Below the pieces are notes generated by a model, which was not told the DNA's origin, did not search any database, and saw only the letters and a list, made by a program, of their open reading frames with translations. From positions 1 through 64,000 of the forward strand of contig CAADYO010000028.1 in NCBI GenBank assembly GCA_900753325.1: a DNA stretch of 64,000 nt, in the 5' to 3' direction. The DNA comes from Bacilli bacterium (lineage in GTDB: Bacteria > Bacillota_I > Bacilli_A > RF39 > UBA660). Shown here piece after piece: positions 25,428 to 35,150 of the stretch (its first letter is position 1; each line of letters starts with the position of its first letter). The translations under genes and the position numbers were made by a program.

Positions 25428-27407
25428 ATGCAAGAGAGAATGAATGAATTAATTGATATTATTAATGAAGCTGATTATAACTATCACACTCTAGATAATC
25501 CAACAATTACTGATCAAGAATATGATAAGTACTTACGAGAGTTAATTGAAATAGAAGAAGCACATCCAGATTGGGTAAGAGAAGACTCCCCAACACAACA
25601 TGCAGGTGGAAAGATAATCGAAGGCTTCACAAAAGTAACTCATAAAATACCAATGATGTCCTTAAGTGATGTTTTCTCTGAAAGTGAAGTTTTAGCTTTT
25701 GATGAAAGAATAAAAAAAGAAGGAATTACTCCAGAATATGTTTGTGAACTAAAGATAGATGGACTTTCTGTTTCATTGTTATATGAAAAAGGAAAATTAG
25801 TAAGAGCTGCCACTAGAGGCGATGGTACAACAGGTGAAGATATTACTCACAACGCTAAAACTATAAAAGTAATTCCTCTAAAACTAAAGGAAAATGTTGA
25901 TATTGAAGTTCGTGGTGAAATCTTCATGAATAAAAAAACATTAGAAAAACTAAATGAAGAACGTAAGAAAAAAAATCAGCCATTACTTCAAAATTGCCGT
26001 AATGCCGCAGCAGGATCAATTAGACAATTAGATTCAAAAGTAGCTGCTGAACGTAAACTAGATAACTTCATTTATCATTTACCAGATCCATTAGATTATG
26101 GACTACATACTCATGAAGAAGCCCTTGAATATATGAAAAAACTAGGATTTAAAATGAATCCTAATAATAGAGTTGTAAAAAATATTAATGAAGCTCTTGC
26201 GTATATTGAAGAAAAAGGTAAAGAAAGAGCAAGTTTACCATATGATATAGATGGTGTTGTTATAAAAGTAAATAGCATTGAACAGCAACAAAAATTAGGC
26301 TACACTGCTAAATATCCAAAATGGGCAACAGCCTATAAATTTCCAGCAGAAGAAGTCTTAACTAAATTAACAGATATAATTTTTACTGTAGGAAGAACAG
26401 GACAAATAACACCTAATGCTGTTTTAGAACCAGTTATAGTAGCCGGTTCTACTATTTCCAGAGCAACTCTTCATAATGAAGATTATGTTAAAGAAAAAGA
26501 TTTAAAAATAGGTGATATAGTTTCAATTAGAAAAGCTGGAGATGTTATACCAGAAGTTGTAGAAGTAAAAAAAGCAAGACGTACAGGTAAAGAAAAAGAT
26601 TTTGAAATGATTACTAATTGTCCAATGTGCAATACACCTTTGGTAAAAAAAGAAGGACAAGTAGATTATTATTGCCCAAATAAAAAATGTCCTGCTAGAA
26701 GTATTGAAGAATTAATTCATTTTGCTTCACGTGATGCCATGAATATAGACGGCTTAGGAGATAGAATAATGGAAGATTTTTATAACTTTCATTTTATCGC
26801 CACACTTGCTGATATATATTCATTAAAAGATCATGAACAAGATTTAATAAGACTAGAAGGATATGGTGACAAATCAGTAACTAATCTATTAAATGCCATA
26901 GAAGAAAGCAAAAAGAATTCCCTAGAAAGACTCTTATTTGGTTTAGGAATTCCACATGTAGGTGCAAAAACTGCTAAAATTCTCGCAAAACATTACAAAG
27001 ACTTAAACACCTTAATGTCTTCATCAGAAGAGGAATTAACTCTAATTCCAGACATTGGTTCTATAATTGCGAAAAGTGTAGTTGAATACTTTAATGATCA
27101 ACATAGAAGAGCTATAGTCGATGAACTAATAGATATTGGGCTTAATACTAAATATTTAGGGCAAGAGGTAGAAGAAAATTCTGAATTTAATGGAAAGACA
27201 TTTGTCTTAACTGGGTCTTTAAAAATATTTACTAGAGAAGAGGCCGAAGAAAAAATAGAACAACTTGGTGGTAAAGCCTCAAGTTCAGTTTCTAAAAAGA
27301 CCAGTGCTGTAATTGTAGGAGAAAATCCTGGTAGTAAATATGAAAAAGCCAAAGAACTAGGTATTCCAATTTGGACAGAAGAAGAATTTAAAGAGAAACT
27401 AGGTTAA
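25428..27407 (+). CDS. ligA: NAD-dependent DNA ligase LigA
   Basis: LigA seals nicks in replication and repair using NAD+. The domain order is normal: Ia (YNYHTLDNP), adenylation domain with the active-site Lys in ELKIDGLSV (about residue 108), OB-fold, four-Cys zinc finger (CPMC...CPNKKC), helix-hairpin-helix repeats (LFGLGIPHVGAKTAK) and a C-terminal BRCT (FNGKTFVLTGSL). The 659 residues match the family. AAAAAGGAG lies upstream of the ATG. It is a single-gene unit flanked by terminators. Confidence 0.97.
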   Translation: MQERMNELIDIINEADYNYHTLDNPTITDQEYDKYLRELIEIEEAHPDWVREDSPTQHAGGKIIEGFTKVTHKIPMMSLSDVFSESEVLAFDERIKKEGITPEYVCELKIDGLSVSLLYEKGKLVRAATRGDGTTGEDITHNAKTIKVIPLKLKENVDIEVRGEIFMNKKTLEKLNEERKKKNQPLLQNCRNAAAGSIRQLDSKVAAERKLDNFIYHLPDPLDYGLHTHEEALEYMKKLGFKMNPNNRVVKNINEALAYIEEKGKERASLPYDIDGVVIKVNSIEQQQKLGYTAKYPKWATAYKFPAEEVLTKLTDIIFTVGRTGQITPNAVLEPVIVAGSTISRATLHNEDYVKEKDLKIGDIVSIRKAGDVIPEVVEVKKARRTGKEKDFEMITNCPMCNTPLVKKEGQVDYYCPNKKCPARSIEELIHFASRDAMNIDGLGDRIMEDFYNFHFIATLADIYSLKDHEQDLIRLEGYGDKSVTNLLNAIEESKKNSLERLLFGLGIPHVGAKTAKILAKHYKDLNTLMSSSEEELTLIPDIGSIIAKSVVEYFNDQHRRAIVDELIDIGLNTKYLGQEVEENSEFNGKTFVLTGSLKIFTREEAEEKIEQLGGKASSSVSKKTSAVIVGENPGSKYEKAKELGIPIWTEEEFKEKLG

Positions 27408-27425
27408 TATAAATAAAGTATACTA

Positions 27426-27460
27426 AGAAAAACTGAACTAAAAAAGTTCAGTTTTTCTAG
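27426..27460 (+). terminator. Strong terminator after ligA
   Basis: AGAAAAACTGAACT and AGTTCAGTTTTTCT are perfect 14-base complements around a five-A loop. This is the longest stem of the set and can work on both strands. Confidence 0.85.
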
Positions 27461-27690
27461 TTATTGTTTAATACAAGAATTACATTATTTTAAGTAAAAG
27501 GTATGAAAGATAATAGAACTAAAAAATATAGAAGAAAGTAATCATGAATTATTTTTAAAGTCAGATAATCAAAGCTAAAGTCCTCTAATAATAAATATTA
27601 TAATATCGATATATGTGACAAGTAGAATTTGACTATTTCCTAAAAAAATGGTATTATAATGCCACGAAATTCAAGAAACAGGTGATGTAA

Positions 27691-28464
27691 TTGAAAAAGA
27701 AAAAAAATAAAATAGAAGACTATGATGAATATGAAGAGTATGAAGAATATGAAAATATAGAAGATGCATCTACAATAAAGGGACTAGAAGATTATGATGA
27801 AATTCTCTATGAAGATGAAGAAAGCTTTGACTCAATTGAAGATGATGCTTATGATGAAGAAAACTCATCAAAAAAGCATATTAAAAATCCCCAAAAAATA
27901 ACTAAAATAATTAATATTATATTTTACATACTAATAATTCTAATGATTATGATAACTATTGATGTTATAAGTGTATCAAGATATAATTCTGGACCATATT
28001 TTGCTATTAAAAGTGCCACATATAAAGATGGTGGTACTAAAGTATATTATGGAATTGGTTATAAGGTAATTAAATATCATCAAGAACAAGGTCGAAGAGA
28101 TATGGCAATAGGTTCTTGGTTTATGTCATACGATACAGATCCCGTGGAAGTAGATTCTCTAGATTTAGCTATTGAGTATAAAAAGAATATTGAAAAAACT
28201 TACCAAAAGTTTAATAACAAATTCTTAAGAATTACTGGTACTTATAAAGACTACGATAAAAAGTCAAGAAAACTAACATTTGGCTATCAAGACCCAGATA
28301 ATTCATATACCATAGACATTGTTTGTACTCTAGCAAAAGATGCCGAAGAAAAAGAATTTAAAGAAAATCAAAAAATAACAGTAATTGGTACAGCAAAAGA
28401 TTTTAAACCAAGTACAAATAAAAAGCCAAATACATTATACCTTAGCAATTGCTTTGCTGAATAA
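27691..28464 (+). CDS. Membrane-anchored protein with acidic N-terminus and OB-like C-terminal domain
   Basis: The first 65 residues are very acidic and Tyr-rich (YDEYEEYEEYENIEDA), then a Lys patch, one transmembrane helix (about 72-92), and an extracellular domain of about 160 residues. Its end (FLRITGTYKDYDKKSRKLTFGY, then KITVIGTAKDF and TLYLSNC) resembles the small tRNA_anti-like OB-fold found in secreted proteins; this is only a resemblance. The start is TTG at 27691, six bases after AGGTG; no ATG fits. A TATAAT at 27655-27660 lies upstream. Function unknown. It stands alone between ligA and gatC, with a terminator on each side. Confidence 0.75.
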   Translation: MKKKKNKIEDYDEYEEYEEYENIEDASTIKGLEDYDEILYEDEESFDSIEDDAYDEENSSKKHIKNPQKITKIINIIFYILIILMIMITIDVISVSRYNSGPYFAIKSATYKDGGTKVYYGIGYKVIKYHQEQGRRDMAIGSWFMSYDTDPVEVDSLDLAIEYKKNIEKTYQKFNNKFLRITGTYKDYDKKSRKLTFGYQDPDNSYTIDIVCTLAKDAEEKEFKENQKITVIGTAKDFKPSTNKKPNTLYLSNCFAE

Positions 28465-28493
28465 AACAAATGCCTATCTTCGCATTTGTTTTT
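28465..28493 (+). terminator. Terminator upstream of gatC
   Basis: AACAAATGC and GCATTTGTT form a nine-pair stem followed by TTTTC. Confidence 0.8.
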
Positions 28494-28505
28494 CTAATTA
28501 GAAAA

Positions 28506-28534
28506 TTTACATCTTAAACTATCCATGATATAAT
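28506..28534 (+). promoter_or_regulatory. Promoter of the gatCAB operon
   Basis: TTTACA at 28506-28511, a 17-base spacer and TATAAT at 28529-28534, with TG at the extended -10 position. Confidence 0.7.
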
Positions 28535-28544
28535 AAAAAAGTTA

Positions 28545-28558
28545 AAGGAGGCCTCCTT
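28545..28558 (+). promoter_or_regulatory. Palindromic ribosome binding site of gatC
   Basis: AAGGAGG is followed at once by its reverse complement CCTCCTT and then the ATG. The perfect 14-base palindrome can fold as a five-pair hairpin with GGCC as loop, hiding the ribosome site. An ordinary strong site would not need the second half. Confidence 0.6.
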
Positions 28559-28873
28559 ATGGAAGATAAATTATCAAGAGAAGAAGTATTACATGTAGCT
28601 CATCTTGCTCGAATTGAAATGGATGAAGATGAAATAGCTATGTATCAAGTTAAACTAAAACAACTTTTAAACGAAATAGAAAAAATAAATGAAGTCAAAG
28701 TATATGATGAAGACATGTTAATTTGTCCAACAGAAAACAAATGTACTTTACGTGAAGATAGAGTTGGAGAAATGTTGAATCCAAAAGACGTTTTAAAAAA
28801 TGCTCCACGACACAATGGAAATTATATATCAGTTCCAGTAGTAATAGGAGAAAAGGGTGGTATGAGTGCATAA
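28559..28873 (+). CDS. gatC: Asp-tRNA(Asn)/Glu-tRNA(Gln) amidotransferase subunit C
   Basis: GatC is the small belt subunit that wraps GatA and GatB. The N-terminal LSREEVLHVAHLARIEMDEDE and the late LREDRVGEML and RHNGNYISVPVVI stretches are diagnostic. The 104 residues are normal. It opens the gatCAB operon behind the palindromic ribosome site, and its end overlaps gatA by eight bases. With GatA and GatB it converts misacylated Glu-tRNA(Gln) (and perhaps Asp-tRNA(Asn)) to the correct amide. Confidence 0.95.
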   Translation: MEDKLSREEVLHVAHLARIEMDEDEIAMYQVKLKQLLNEIEKINEVKVYDEDMLICPTENKCTLREDRVGEMLNPKDVLKNAPRHNGNYISVPVVIGEKGGMSA

Positions 28874-30329
28874 TTATTTAGATTTATCATTAATTGAAAT
28901 TAATAAATTATTAAAAGAGAAAAAAATAACACCAACAGATTTAGTTTTAGAGTCATTTGAAAGAATTGAAAAAGATAAAGACCTAAACTGTTTTATAACA
29001 CTTAATAAAGAAGAAGCTCTAAAACAAGCAAAAGAATTAGAAGATAAAGAAGTCGATTCTATAACATTTGGTATTCCTATTGCCATAAAAGATAATATTG
29101 TTACTAAAGACCTACGGACAACTGCTGCATCTAAAATGTTAGAAAACTTTGAGCCAATATATGATGCAGATGTAATAGAAAAAGTAAAAGAAGCCAATAT
29201 GATTATTATTGGTAAGACTAATATGGATGAGTTTGCTATGGGTTCATCTAATAGAACATCTTACTTTGGATCAGTTAAAAATCCATGGAATAAAGAAAGA
29301 GTACCAGGAGGTTCATCTGGTGGAAATGCTGCTGCTGTAAGTAAAAGAATGGTACCATTTGCTCTAGGTTCAGATACAGGTGGTTCAATCAGACAACCAG
29401 CATCGTTTTGTGGAATTGTAGGTTTAAAACCAACTTATGGACGTGTATCTCGTTACGGACTAATTGCCTTTGGCTCAAGCCTAGACCAAATTGGTCCAAT
29501 GACTAAAAATGTTTATGAAAACGCTGTACTTCTAAACACAATCTGTGGAAAAAGTGAAAAGGATTTAACTTCAGTTGATACTGATGAAGACTTTACTAGA
29601 TTAATTGGCAAAAGCATTTCAGGCATGAAAATAGCTATTCCGAAGTTTTACGTAAGCGATGCTATCGACCAAGAAGTTAAAGATAAATTAAATGAAATAA
29701 TAGAACTTCTAAAAAAAGAAAAATGTACTATAGATTACGTTGATATAAACTACATAGATAAGGCTGTTCCACTATATCAAATTATTGCGATGGGTGAGGC
29801 TAGTTCAAACCTAGCTAGATTTGATGGCATTCGCTATGGCTATAGTTATGAAAACCCTAAGGATATTGAAGATTTATACTTAAAAACTAGAAAGATAGGC
29901 TTTGGAGATGAAGTAAAAAGACGTATCATGATTGGAAGTTATTTATTATCTGGAAAAAATGCTAAAGCTTACTACAACAAGGCTCTAGAAATAAGAGATG
30001 ATATGCGTAAGAGTTTCTTAGAAACATTCAAAAACTACGATTTAGTAATAGGACCAAACAATACAACAGTTGCCTATGAATTAGACAAAGGTTTGGATGA
30101 TGCTATAAAGTCCTTCATGGATGATGTCTTAACTATTCCCGTAAATATGGCCGGACTTCCAGGTATGAGTGTTCCAATTGGTTTTAATAGTGAAAACTTA
30201 CCAATCGGTATGCAAATAATTGGTGCTCCATTTAAAGAAGCAAAAATGTATCAATTAGCAAGCTTTATAGAAAAAAAATTAAACCTAGATTTAAATCCTA
30301 ATAACAAGGAGGGCGAAAAGAATGACTAA
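28866..30329 (+). CDS. gatA: Glutamyl-tRNA(Gln) amidotransferase subunit A
   Basis: GatA releases ammonia from glutamine. The amidase-signature Ser-cisSer-Lys triad is visible: Lys in IAIKDNIVT, GGSSGGNAAAV, and GSDTGGSIRQPA. The 487 residues are normal. The start is GTG at 28866, behind AAAGGGTGG, inside the gatC end. Its own end overlaps gatB by eight bases. The operon order C-A-B is the standard one in Bacillota. Confidence 0.97.
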   Translation: MHNYLDLSLIEINKLLKEKKITPTDLVLESFERIEKDKDLNCFITLNKEEALKQAKELEDKEVDSITFGIPIAIKDNIVTKDLRTTAASKMLENFEPIYDADVIEKVKEANMIIIGKTNMDEFAMGSSNRTSYFGSVKNPWNKERVPGGSSGGNAAAVSKRMVPFALGSDTGGSIRQPASFCGIVGLKPTYGRVSRYGLIAFGSSLDQIGPMTKNVYENAVLLNTICGKSEKDLTSVDTDEDFTRLIGKSISGMKIAIPKFYVSDAIDQEVKDKLNEIIELLKKEKCTIDYVDINYIDKAVPLYQIIAMGEASSNLARFDGIRYGYSYENPKDIEDLYLKTRKIGFGDEVKRRIMIGSYLLSGKNAKAYYNKALEIRDDMRKSFLETFKNYDLVIGPNNTTVAYELDKGLDDAIKSFMDDVLTIPVNMAGLPGMSVPIGFNSENLPIGMQIIGAPFKEAKMYQLASFIEKKLNLDLNPNNKEGEKND

Positions 30330-31743
30330 TTATATTCCAACAATAGGTATAGAAGTTCATGTAGAATTAAAAACCAATACTAAAATCTTTTCAAATTCCT
30401 TAAATGGTTATGGTCAAATGGCTAACTCTTTGACCAATGTTGTTGACTTAGGATATCCCGGTACTCTACCAACTGTTAATAAAGAAGTAATAAATTTAGG
30501 TATAAAAGCTGCAACAGTCTTAAACTGTAAAATAAGAAAAGAAATGCATTTTGATCGTAAAAATTATTTTTATCCAGATAATCCAAAAAATTACCAGATA
30601 ACACAATCAAGAACACCAATAGGATATGATGGTTATGTTGAAATAGATGTTGATGGTACAAAGAAAAAAATAGAAATTGAAGAAATGCATATTGAGGAAG
30701 ACACTTGTAAAAGTACTCATAGAAGTGATAAAACACTACTAGACTTTAATAGAGCTGGAGTACCATTAATTGAAATAGTTACTAAACCATGTATTAGTAA
30801 TTCTAAAGAAGCAAAACTATATCTTGAAAAACTAAAAGAACTATTATTTTACACTGGTATAAGTGATTGTAAAATGGAAGAAGGATCAATGAGATGCGAC
30901 GCCAATGTTTCTATCAGAAAAAATGAAGAAGATCCATTTGGTACTAAATGTGAAATAAAAAACATTGGTTCTATTTCTAACGTTGGTATAAGTATTGAAA
31001 AAGAGATAAGTCGTCAAGAAAGATTACTAGAAAACGGAGAAACATTTAAAGAACAAACTAGAAGATATGATGATAAATTAGGTGACACAGTCCTAATGCG
31101 TATTAAAGAGACTGGAAATGATTATCGCTACTTTCCAGAACCAGATATACCATATTTATATTTAACAGATGAAATGATTGAAGAAGTCGCTAAGACAATT
31201 GAAATGTTACCAGACGAAAGAAGAAAAATATATATATCAAAAGGTGTTTCTGAAACAAATGCTAAAAAGCTAGTTCAAAATAAATCATTAAGTGATTACT
31301 TTAACACCATATTGGATGAAAATACTAACTTTAAAATAGCTAGTAATCTACTTTTAGGTGATATATCAGCTTATCTAAATAGGACTGAAAAATTAATTAC
31401 CGAAACAAGTTTAACTAAAGAACGCTTTAAAGACTTGATTGATAAAATGGAAACTGGTACCTTAACTAGTAAAAATCTAAAAGATATTTTAGATAAAGTA
31501 CTAGAAGAAGATAAAGCAATAGACGATATTATAAAAGAAGCAGGAATTGAAAATATCACAGATACAACAGCTCTACGTGAAGTAATCAAAAAAATAATTT
31601 CTGAAAACAAATCAAGTGTAAATGATTATAAAGCTGGACATGATCGTGCTATAAAATATTTTATGGGTCAAATCATGAAAGAAACAAAAGGTAGTGCTAA
31701 TCCTAAACTAGCTATGAATATACTAATAGAAGAACTAGACTAA
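30322..31743 (+). CDS. gatB: Aspartyl/glutamyl-tRNA amidotransferase subunit B
   Basis: GatB binds the misacylated tRNA, activates the carboxylate with ATP and receives ammonia from GatA. IGIEVHVELKT at the start, CDWNVS-like MRCDANVSIR, and the C-terminal YqeY-like tail (GQIMKETKGSANPKLAMNIL) identify it. The 473 residues are normal. AAGGAGGGCG precedes the ATG. It is the last gene of gatCAB; no strong terminator follows, and the next membrane gene begins 60 bases later with its own possible TATAAT. Confidence 0.97.
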   Translation: MTNYIPTIGIEVHVELKTNTKIFSNSLNGYGQMANSLTNVVDLGYPGTLPTVNKEVINLGIKAATVLNCKIRKEMHFDRKNYFYPDNPKNYQITQSRTPIGYDGYVEIDVDGTKKKIEIEEMHIEEDTCKSTHRSDKTLLDFNRAGVPLIEIVTKPCISNSKEAKLYLEKLKELLFYTGISDCKMEEGSMRCDANVSIRKNEEDPFGTKCEIKNIGSISNVGISIEKEISRQERLLENGETFKEQTRRYDDKLGDTVLMRIKETGNDYRYFPEPDIPYLYLTDEMIEEVAKTIEMLPDERRKIYISKGVSETNAKKLVQNKSLSDYFNTILDENTNFKIASNLLLGDISAYLNRTEKLITETSLTKERFKDLIDKMETGTLTSKNLKDILDKVLEEDKAIDDIIKEAGIENITDTTALREVIKKIISENKSSVNDYKAGHDRAIKYFMGQIMKETKGSANPKLAMNILIEELD

Positions 31744-31802
31744 TTTGCTAATTGAAAAAGCCATTATCATGGTGTATAATAAAAATACTAGGATGTGATG
31801 AT

Positions 31803-32267
31803 ATGAAATATGTAAAGAAAAATAAAAAGACTTTTATTGCAATAGGAATATTTTTACTATTTGTAATATTATTAATTCCCATAAAAACCGCTTTGTTTCC
31901 AAATGCCGGTAAAGCTATTTATGGAGATAGACTAGACGGAATCGAAAAAGTAAAAATAACTGATAGTCAATTATCAAAAGCAAAAGATACTTTAAAAGAT
32001 GATGCTGTTTCCAAAGTAACTGCTCGTGTATCTGGAAAAACAGTAGAAATAATAATAACAGTAAATCAAGATGTTTCACTAGATACAGCTAAAAGCTATG
32101 GTACAAAAGTAATTGAACCATTTAAAGATAGCCAAAAGAAGTATTATGATTTTCAAATCTTTATAACAAAAGCTGAAGCATCAGATGAGTTTCCAATTAT
32201 TGGCTACAAACATCATAGTTTAGAAGGCATAACTTGGACAAAAGATAGAACAGGAAGTGCCGAATGA
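31803..32267 (+). CDS. Single-pass membrane protein of unknown function
   Basis: I do not recognise this 154-residue protein. It has a basic N-terminus, one transmembrane helix (FIAIGIFLLFVILLIPI) and an outward-facing alpha/beta domain of about 115 residues containing KVTARVSGKTVEIIITVNQDVSLDTAKSYG in pieces, ending in GYKHHSLEGITWTKDR. No catalytic motif is visible. The frame starts at 31752, but ATG 31803 has the better ribosome context and puts the helix near the N-terminus. It overlaps the GGDEF gene by four bases, so the two are coupled and may form a sensor pair. Confidence 0.75.
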   Translation: MKYVKKNKKTFIAIGIFLLFVILLIPIKTALFPNAGKAIYGDRLDGIEKVKITDSQLSKAKDTLKDDAVSKVTARVSGKTVEIIITVNQDVSLDTAKSYGTKVIEPFKDSQKKYYDFQIFITKAEASDEFPIIGYKHHSLEGITWTKDRTGSAE

Positions 32268-34306
32268 AAAAGAAGTATCTATTAATTATTATTCCACTCT
32301 TAATTGCAGGATTCTTATTTGTTTTTGTCTATCGTCATTATAATAAAGAAGACAAAACAACAACCCTAACAGTTAATGAGAAAAAATGGGTAGAAAAGAA
32401 TAAAGAAAAGACCTATGACTTTGAAGTTGTTAATGACTATCCATTATATGGTATGAATGGAGAAGGAGTAATCTTTGATTTTTTAGATGACTTCCAACAA
32501 AATGTAGGTATTGAGTTCAATAGAATTCCATACTTAAAAGACTCCAAACCAACAGGAACTGGTTATCGTGTTGAAATATTAGGTAATAATGTCAAATTAA
32601 AAGACAATAATTTATTCCTATTTAATGATAATTATATTATCGTTGGAAACACATATGAGCGTCTTAACAGTACAAAAGATATGAGAAATACCATCTTTGG
32701 TGTATTTGAAGAAGATGCTGATGAAATAAGCTACTACTTAAAAGGCGGTAACAACTTATCATACAAGTCTTATAAAAATATAAAAGATTTATATCAAGCC
32801 CTAGATAATAATGAAGTAAATATGATTGTAATGCCTAACATAATGTATTTGGATTATACAATAGAAAAAGATAAATATTATATTAATTATTATCTAACTG
32901 AAATGAAAAAACAAGTTGTTCTTACTTTAAGTAATGATAATGAAGAATTAAATAAAATTGTCACAAAGTATTATAATAAATGGCGTTTAACTTCATATAC
33001 AAAAGAGTATAATGAAGCTTACCTAGATTATTATCTACTAAAAAATAATTTAAGTGCTAAATCAAAAGCAACTTTAATATCTAAAAATTATACATACGGT
33101 TTCGTAGAAAATACTCCATATGAATCTTTAGTAAATGGAAAACTTGCCGGTATAGCTGGAGAATACATAAATCGTATAACAAGACTTGCTGACATTAATT
33201 TTGAATATAAAGAGTATAAAACAAAAGATGAATTACAAAAGGCAATTGATAAAGGAGAAGTAGATGTTTACTTTGACTATTATAATTACAATAATGATAA
33301 GTACTATGCTACGCTATCTACTTTTATTGAACAATATGTTGTTCTAGGCTATCAAAAAGATAATCACATTGTAAATTCATTTGAAAGTTTAAAAGGCCAA
33401 GATATAGTTATGTTAAAAGAGGATTCTCTATATAACTATTTCTCAACCAATTCACGTGCTAATATAAAAGGCTATGATAATATTGATGATTTAATTGCTA
33501 AAGCCGGTAATAAAATGATTATTTTAGATAGAGAAATTTATACATATTATCAAACAACCAAGTTTAAAAAATATAACCTTCTATATTTAGATACAATGCT
33601 AAATGATTATAAATTTATGGTCAAAAAGAATAATAAAGACTTTTATGATTTATTTAACTATATAATAAATACTAATTCATATTACAATTATCGTAACGCT
33701 GGAATTGAAAACTTACATGCATCAATTCTTGAAGGTTCAACATTCCAACAAGTATATACTATAGTTTTAGCTATTGTCTTTATACCGTTATTAGTATTAT
33801 TAACTATTTACTTATTGTTAAAGAGAAAAAGAAAGGTCAAAAAAGTTAAAGTTAGTGAAAGACATAAATATACAGATATGCTAACATCATTAAAAAATAG
33901 GAATTATTTAAATGCTAAAATGAATGAATGGGAAGAATGCAGCGTTTATCCTCAATCAATAGTTATGGTAGATTTAAATAATGTTAAATATGTTAATGAT
34001 AATTTTGGTCATGAAGAAGGAGACCAATTAATCGTCAAAGCTGCAGGAATACTTGTAAATACACAACTAGAAAATAGTGAGATAATCCGTACAGATGGTA
34101 ATGAATTCTTAATATATTTAGTTGGCTATAGTGAAAGACAAGTAGAAACATACACAAAGAAAATTGCCAAAGAAATGAAAAATTTACCACATGAATTTGG
34201 AGCAGCTGTTGGATATAGTATGATTAAAGATAAAATAAAAACATTAGATGATGCAATTAATGAAGCTACATTACAAATGATAGCAAACAAAGAAGATTTA
34301 AAATAA
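32264..34306 (+). CDS. Membrane sensor with tandem SBP-like domains and a degenerate GGDEF domain
   Basis: The 680-residue protein has an N-terminal helix, two tandem extracellular regions resembling family 3 solute-binding domains (about 35-260 and 265-490, the second with TYGFVENTPYESLVNGKLAGIAGEYI), a transmembrane helix (about 505-527) and a C-terminal GGDEF fold (YTDMLTSLKNRNYLNAKM, VDLNNVKYVNDNFGHEEGD). The signature loop reads RTDGNEF (residues 609-615), with Asp for the first Gly and Asn for the catalytic-loop Asp/Glu. It is therefore probably not an active diguanylate cyclase and may bind GTP or c-di-GMP, or serve as a structural output. No EAL or other c-di-GMP gene is in the window. 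Confidence 0.85.
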   Translation: MKKKYLLIIIPLLIAGFLFVFVYRHYNKEDKTTTLTVNEKKWVEKNKEKTYDFEVVNDYPLYGMNGEGVIFDFLDDFQQNVGIEFNRIPYLKDSKPTGTGYRVEILGNNVKLKDNNLFLFNDNYIIVGNTYERLNSTKDMRNTIFGVFEEDADEISYYLKGGNNLSYKSYKNIKDLYQALDNNEVNMIVMPNIMYLDYTIEKDKYYINYYLTEMKKQVVLTLSNDNEELNKIVTKYYNKWRLTSYTKEYNEAYLDYYLLKNNLSAKSKATLISKNYTYGFVENTPYESLVNGKLAGIAGEYINRITRLADINFEYKEYKTKDELQKAIDKGEVDVYFDYYNYNNDKYYATLSTFIEQYVVLGYQKDNHIVNSFESLKGQDIVMLKEDSLYNYFSTNSRANIKGYDNIDDLIAKAGNKMIILDREIYTYYQTTKFKKYNLLYLDTMLNDYKFMVKKNNKDFYDLFNYIINTNSYYNYRNAGIENLHASILEGSTFQQVYTIVLAIVFIPLLVLLTIYLLLKRKRKVKKVKVSERHKYTDMLTSLKNRNYLNAKMNEWEECSVYPQSIVMVDLNNVKYVNDNFGHEEGDQLIVKAAGILVNTQLENSEIIRTDGNEFLIYLVGYSERQVETYTKKIAKEMKNLPHEFGAAVGYSMIKDKIKTLDDAINEATLQMIANKEDLK

Positions 34307-34319
34307 GAGGTTGATAAAG

Positions 34320-35150
34320 ATGGAGCGAGCAAAAGGGTTCTTAAAAAGAGCAATTGAATTAATCAAAAAGCCTGAGATGAGAATATTACCTGGAAATCTC
34401 GCTTTTTTCTTTGTCATGTCACTAATACCCATAATAGCTTTATTAGGTGCCTTGGCTTCAAAATTTTCCATTTCACTTGATACTATAAAAGCAGCCTTTG
34501 GTATTGCACTACCAGAAGGAGTAGAGGAGTTTATTCACAGTATTGTTGCCGGAAAAGGGCTTAGCTTTAATATTGGTGTATTCTTCTTTTCAGCTTTCGT
34601 TCTAGCATCTAATGGTACACATTCAATTATAATTGCCTCAAATGAAATTTATAAAATTAAACCAAAAGACACTATAAGTAGAAGAATAAAAGCTATTCTA
34701 ATGACAGTTATTTTAGTAGAAATAATCTTCTTTCTATTAATAGTTCCTGTATTTGGAGACTCAATATTTGGATTATTAAAATCATCACTAGGTAATGATG
34801 GCAGTATTGAATTATTATATCGAATATATAAACTGTTAAAATATCCAATCAGTGCCATAATAATTTATTTCAATATAAAACTAATTTATGTAATTGCTCC
34901 AGATGCTGAAATAGGTAGTTCAACAACAACTAAAGGAGCCATTTTTACAACAATCAGTTGGATAATTTGCTCAGAAATATATTCCTTTTACTTAGATACA
35001 TTTACTAAATATGATATCTTCTATGGAAGTATTTCTAATATCATTATTTTATTACTATGGGTATATATGTTATCATATATTTTCGTGCTAGGTTTAGTCA
35101 TAAATGCTGGTAGTAGAAGTCAAAATACAAAAAGCCCTGAAGTAGTGTAG
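34320..35150 (+). CDS. YihY/virulence factor BrkB family membrane protein
   Basis: This 276-residue protein has six predicted helices and the family traits: an early GNLAFFFVMSLIPIIALLGA, an AFVLASNGTHSIIIASNEIY segment, and the long final helices with LLLWVYMLSYIFVLGLVINA. YihY was once called RNase BN, a reading since withdrawn; the function is unknown, and a membrane export or lipid role is suspected. I chose ATG 34320, nine bases after AGAGG; TTG at 34311 is in frame but too near. It follows the GGDEF gene by 13 bases. Confidence 0.88.
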   Translation: MERAKGFLKRAIELIKKPEMRILPGNLAFFFVMSLIPIIALLGALASKFSISLDTIKAAFGIALPEGVEEFIHSIVAGKGLSFNIGVFFFSAFVLASNGTHSIIIASNEIYKIKPKDTISRRIKAILMTVILVEIIFFLLIVPVFGDSIFGLLKSSLGNDGSIELLYRIYKLLKYPISAIIIYFNIKLIYVIAPDAEIGSSTTTKGAIFTTISWIICSEIYSFYLDTFTKYDIFYGSISNIIILLLWVYMLSYIFVLGLVINAGSRSQNTKSPEVV

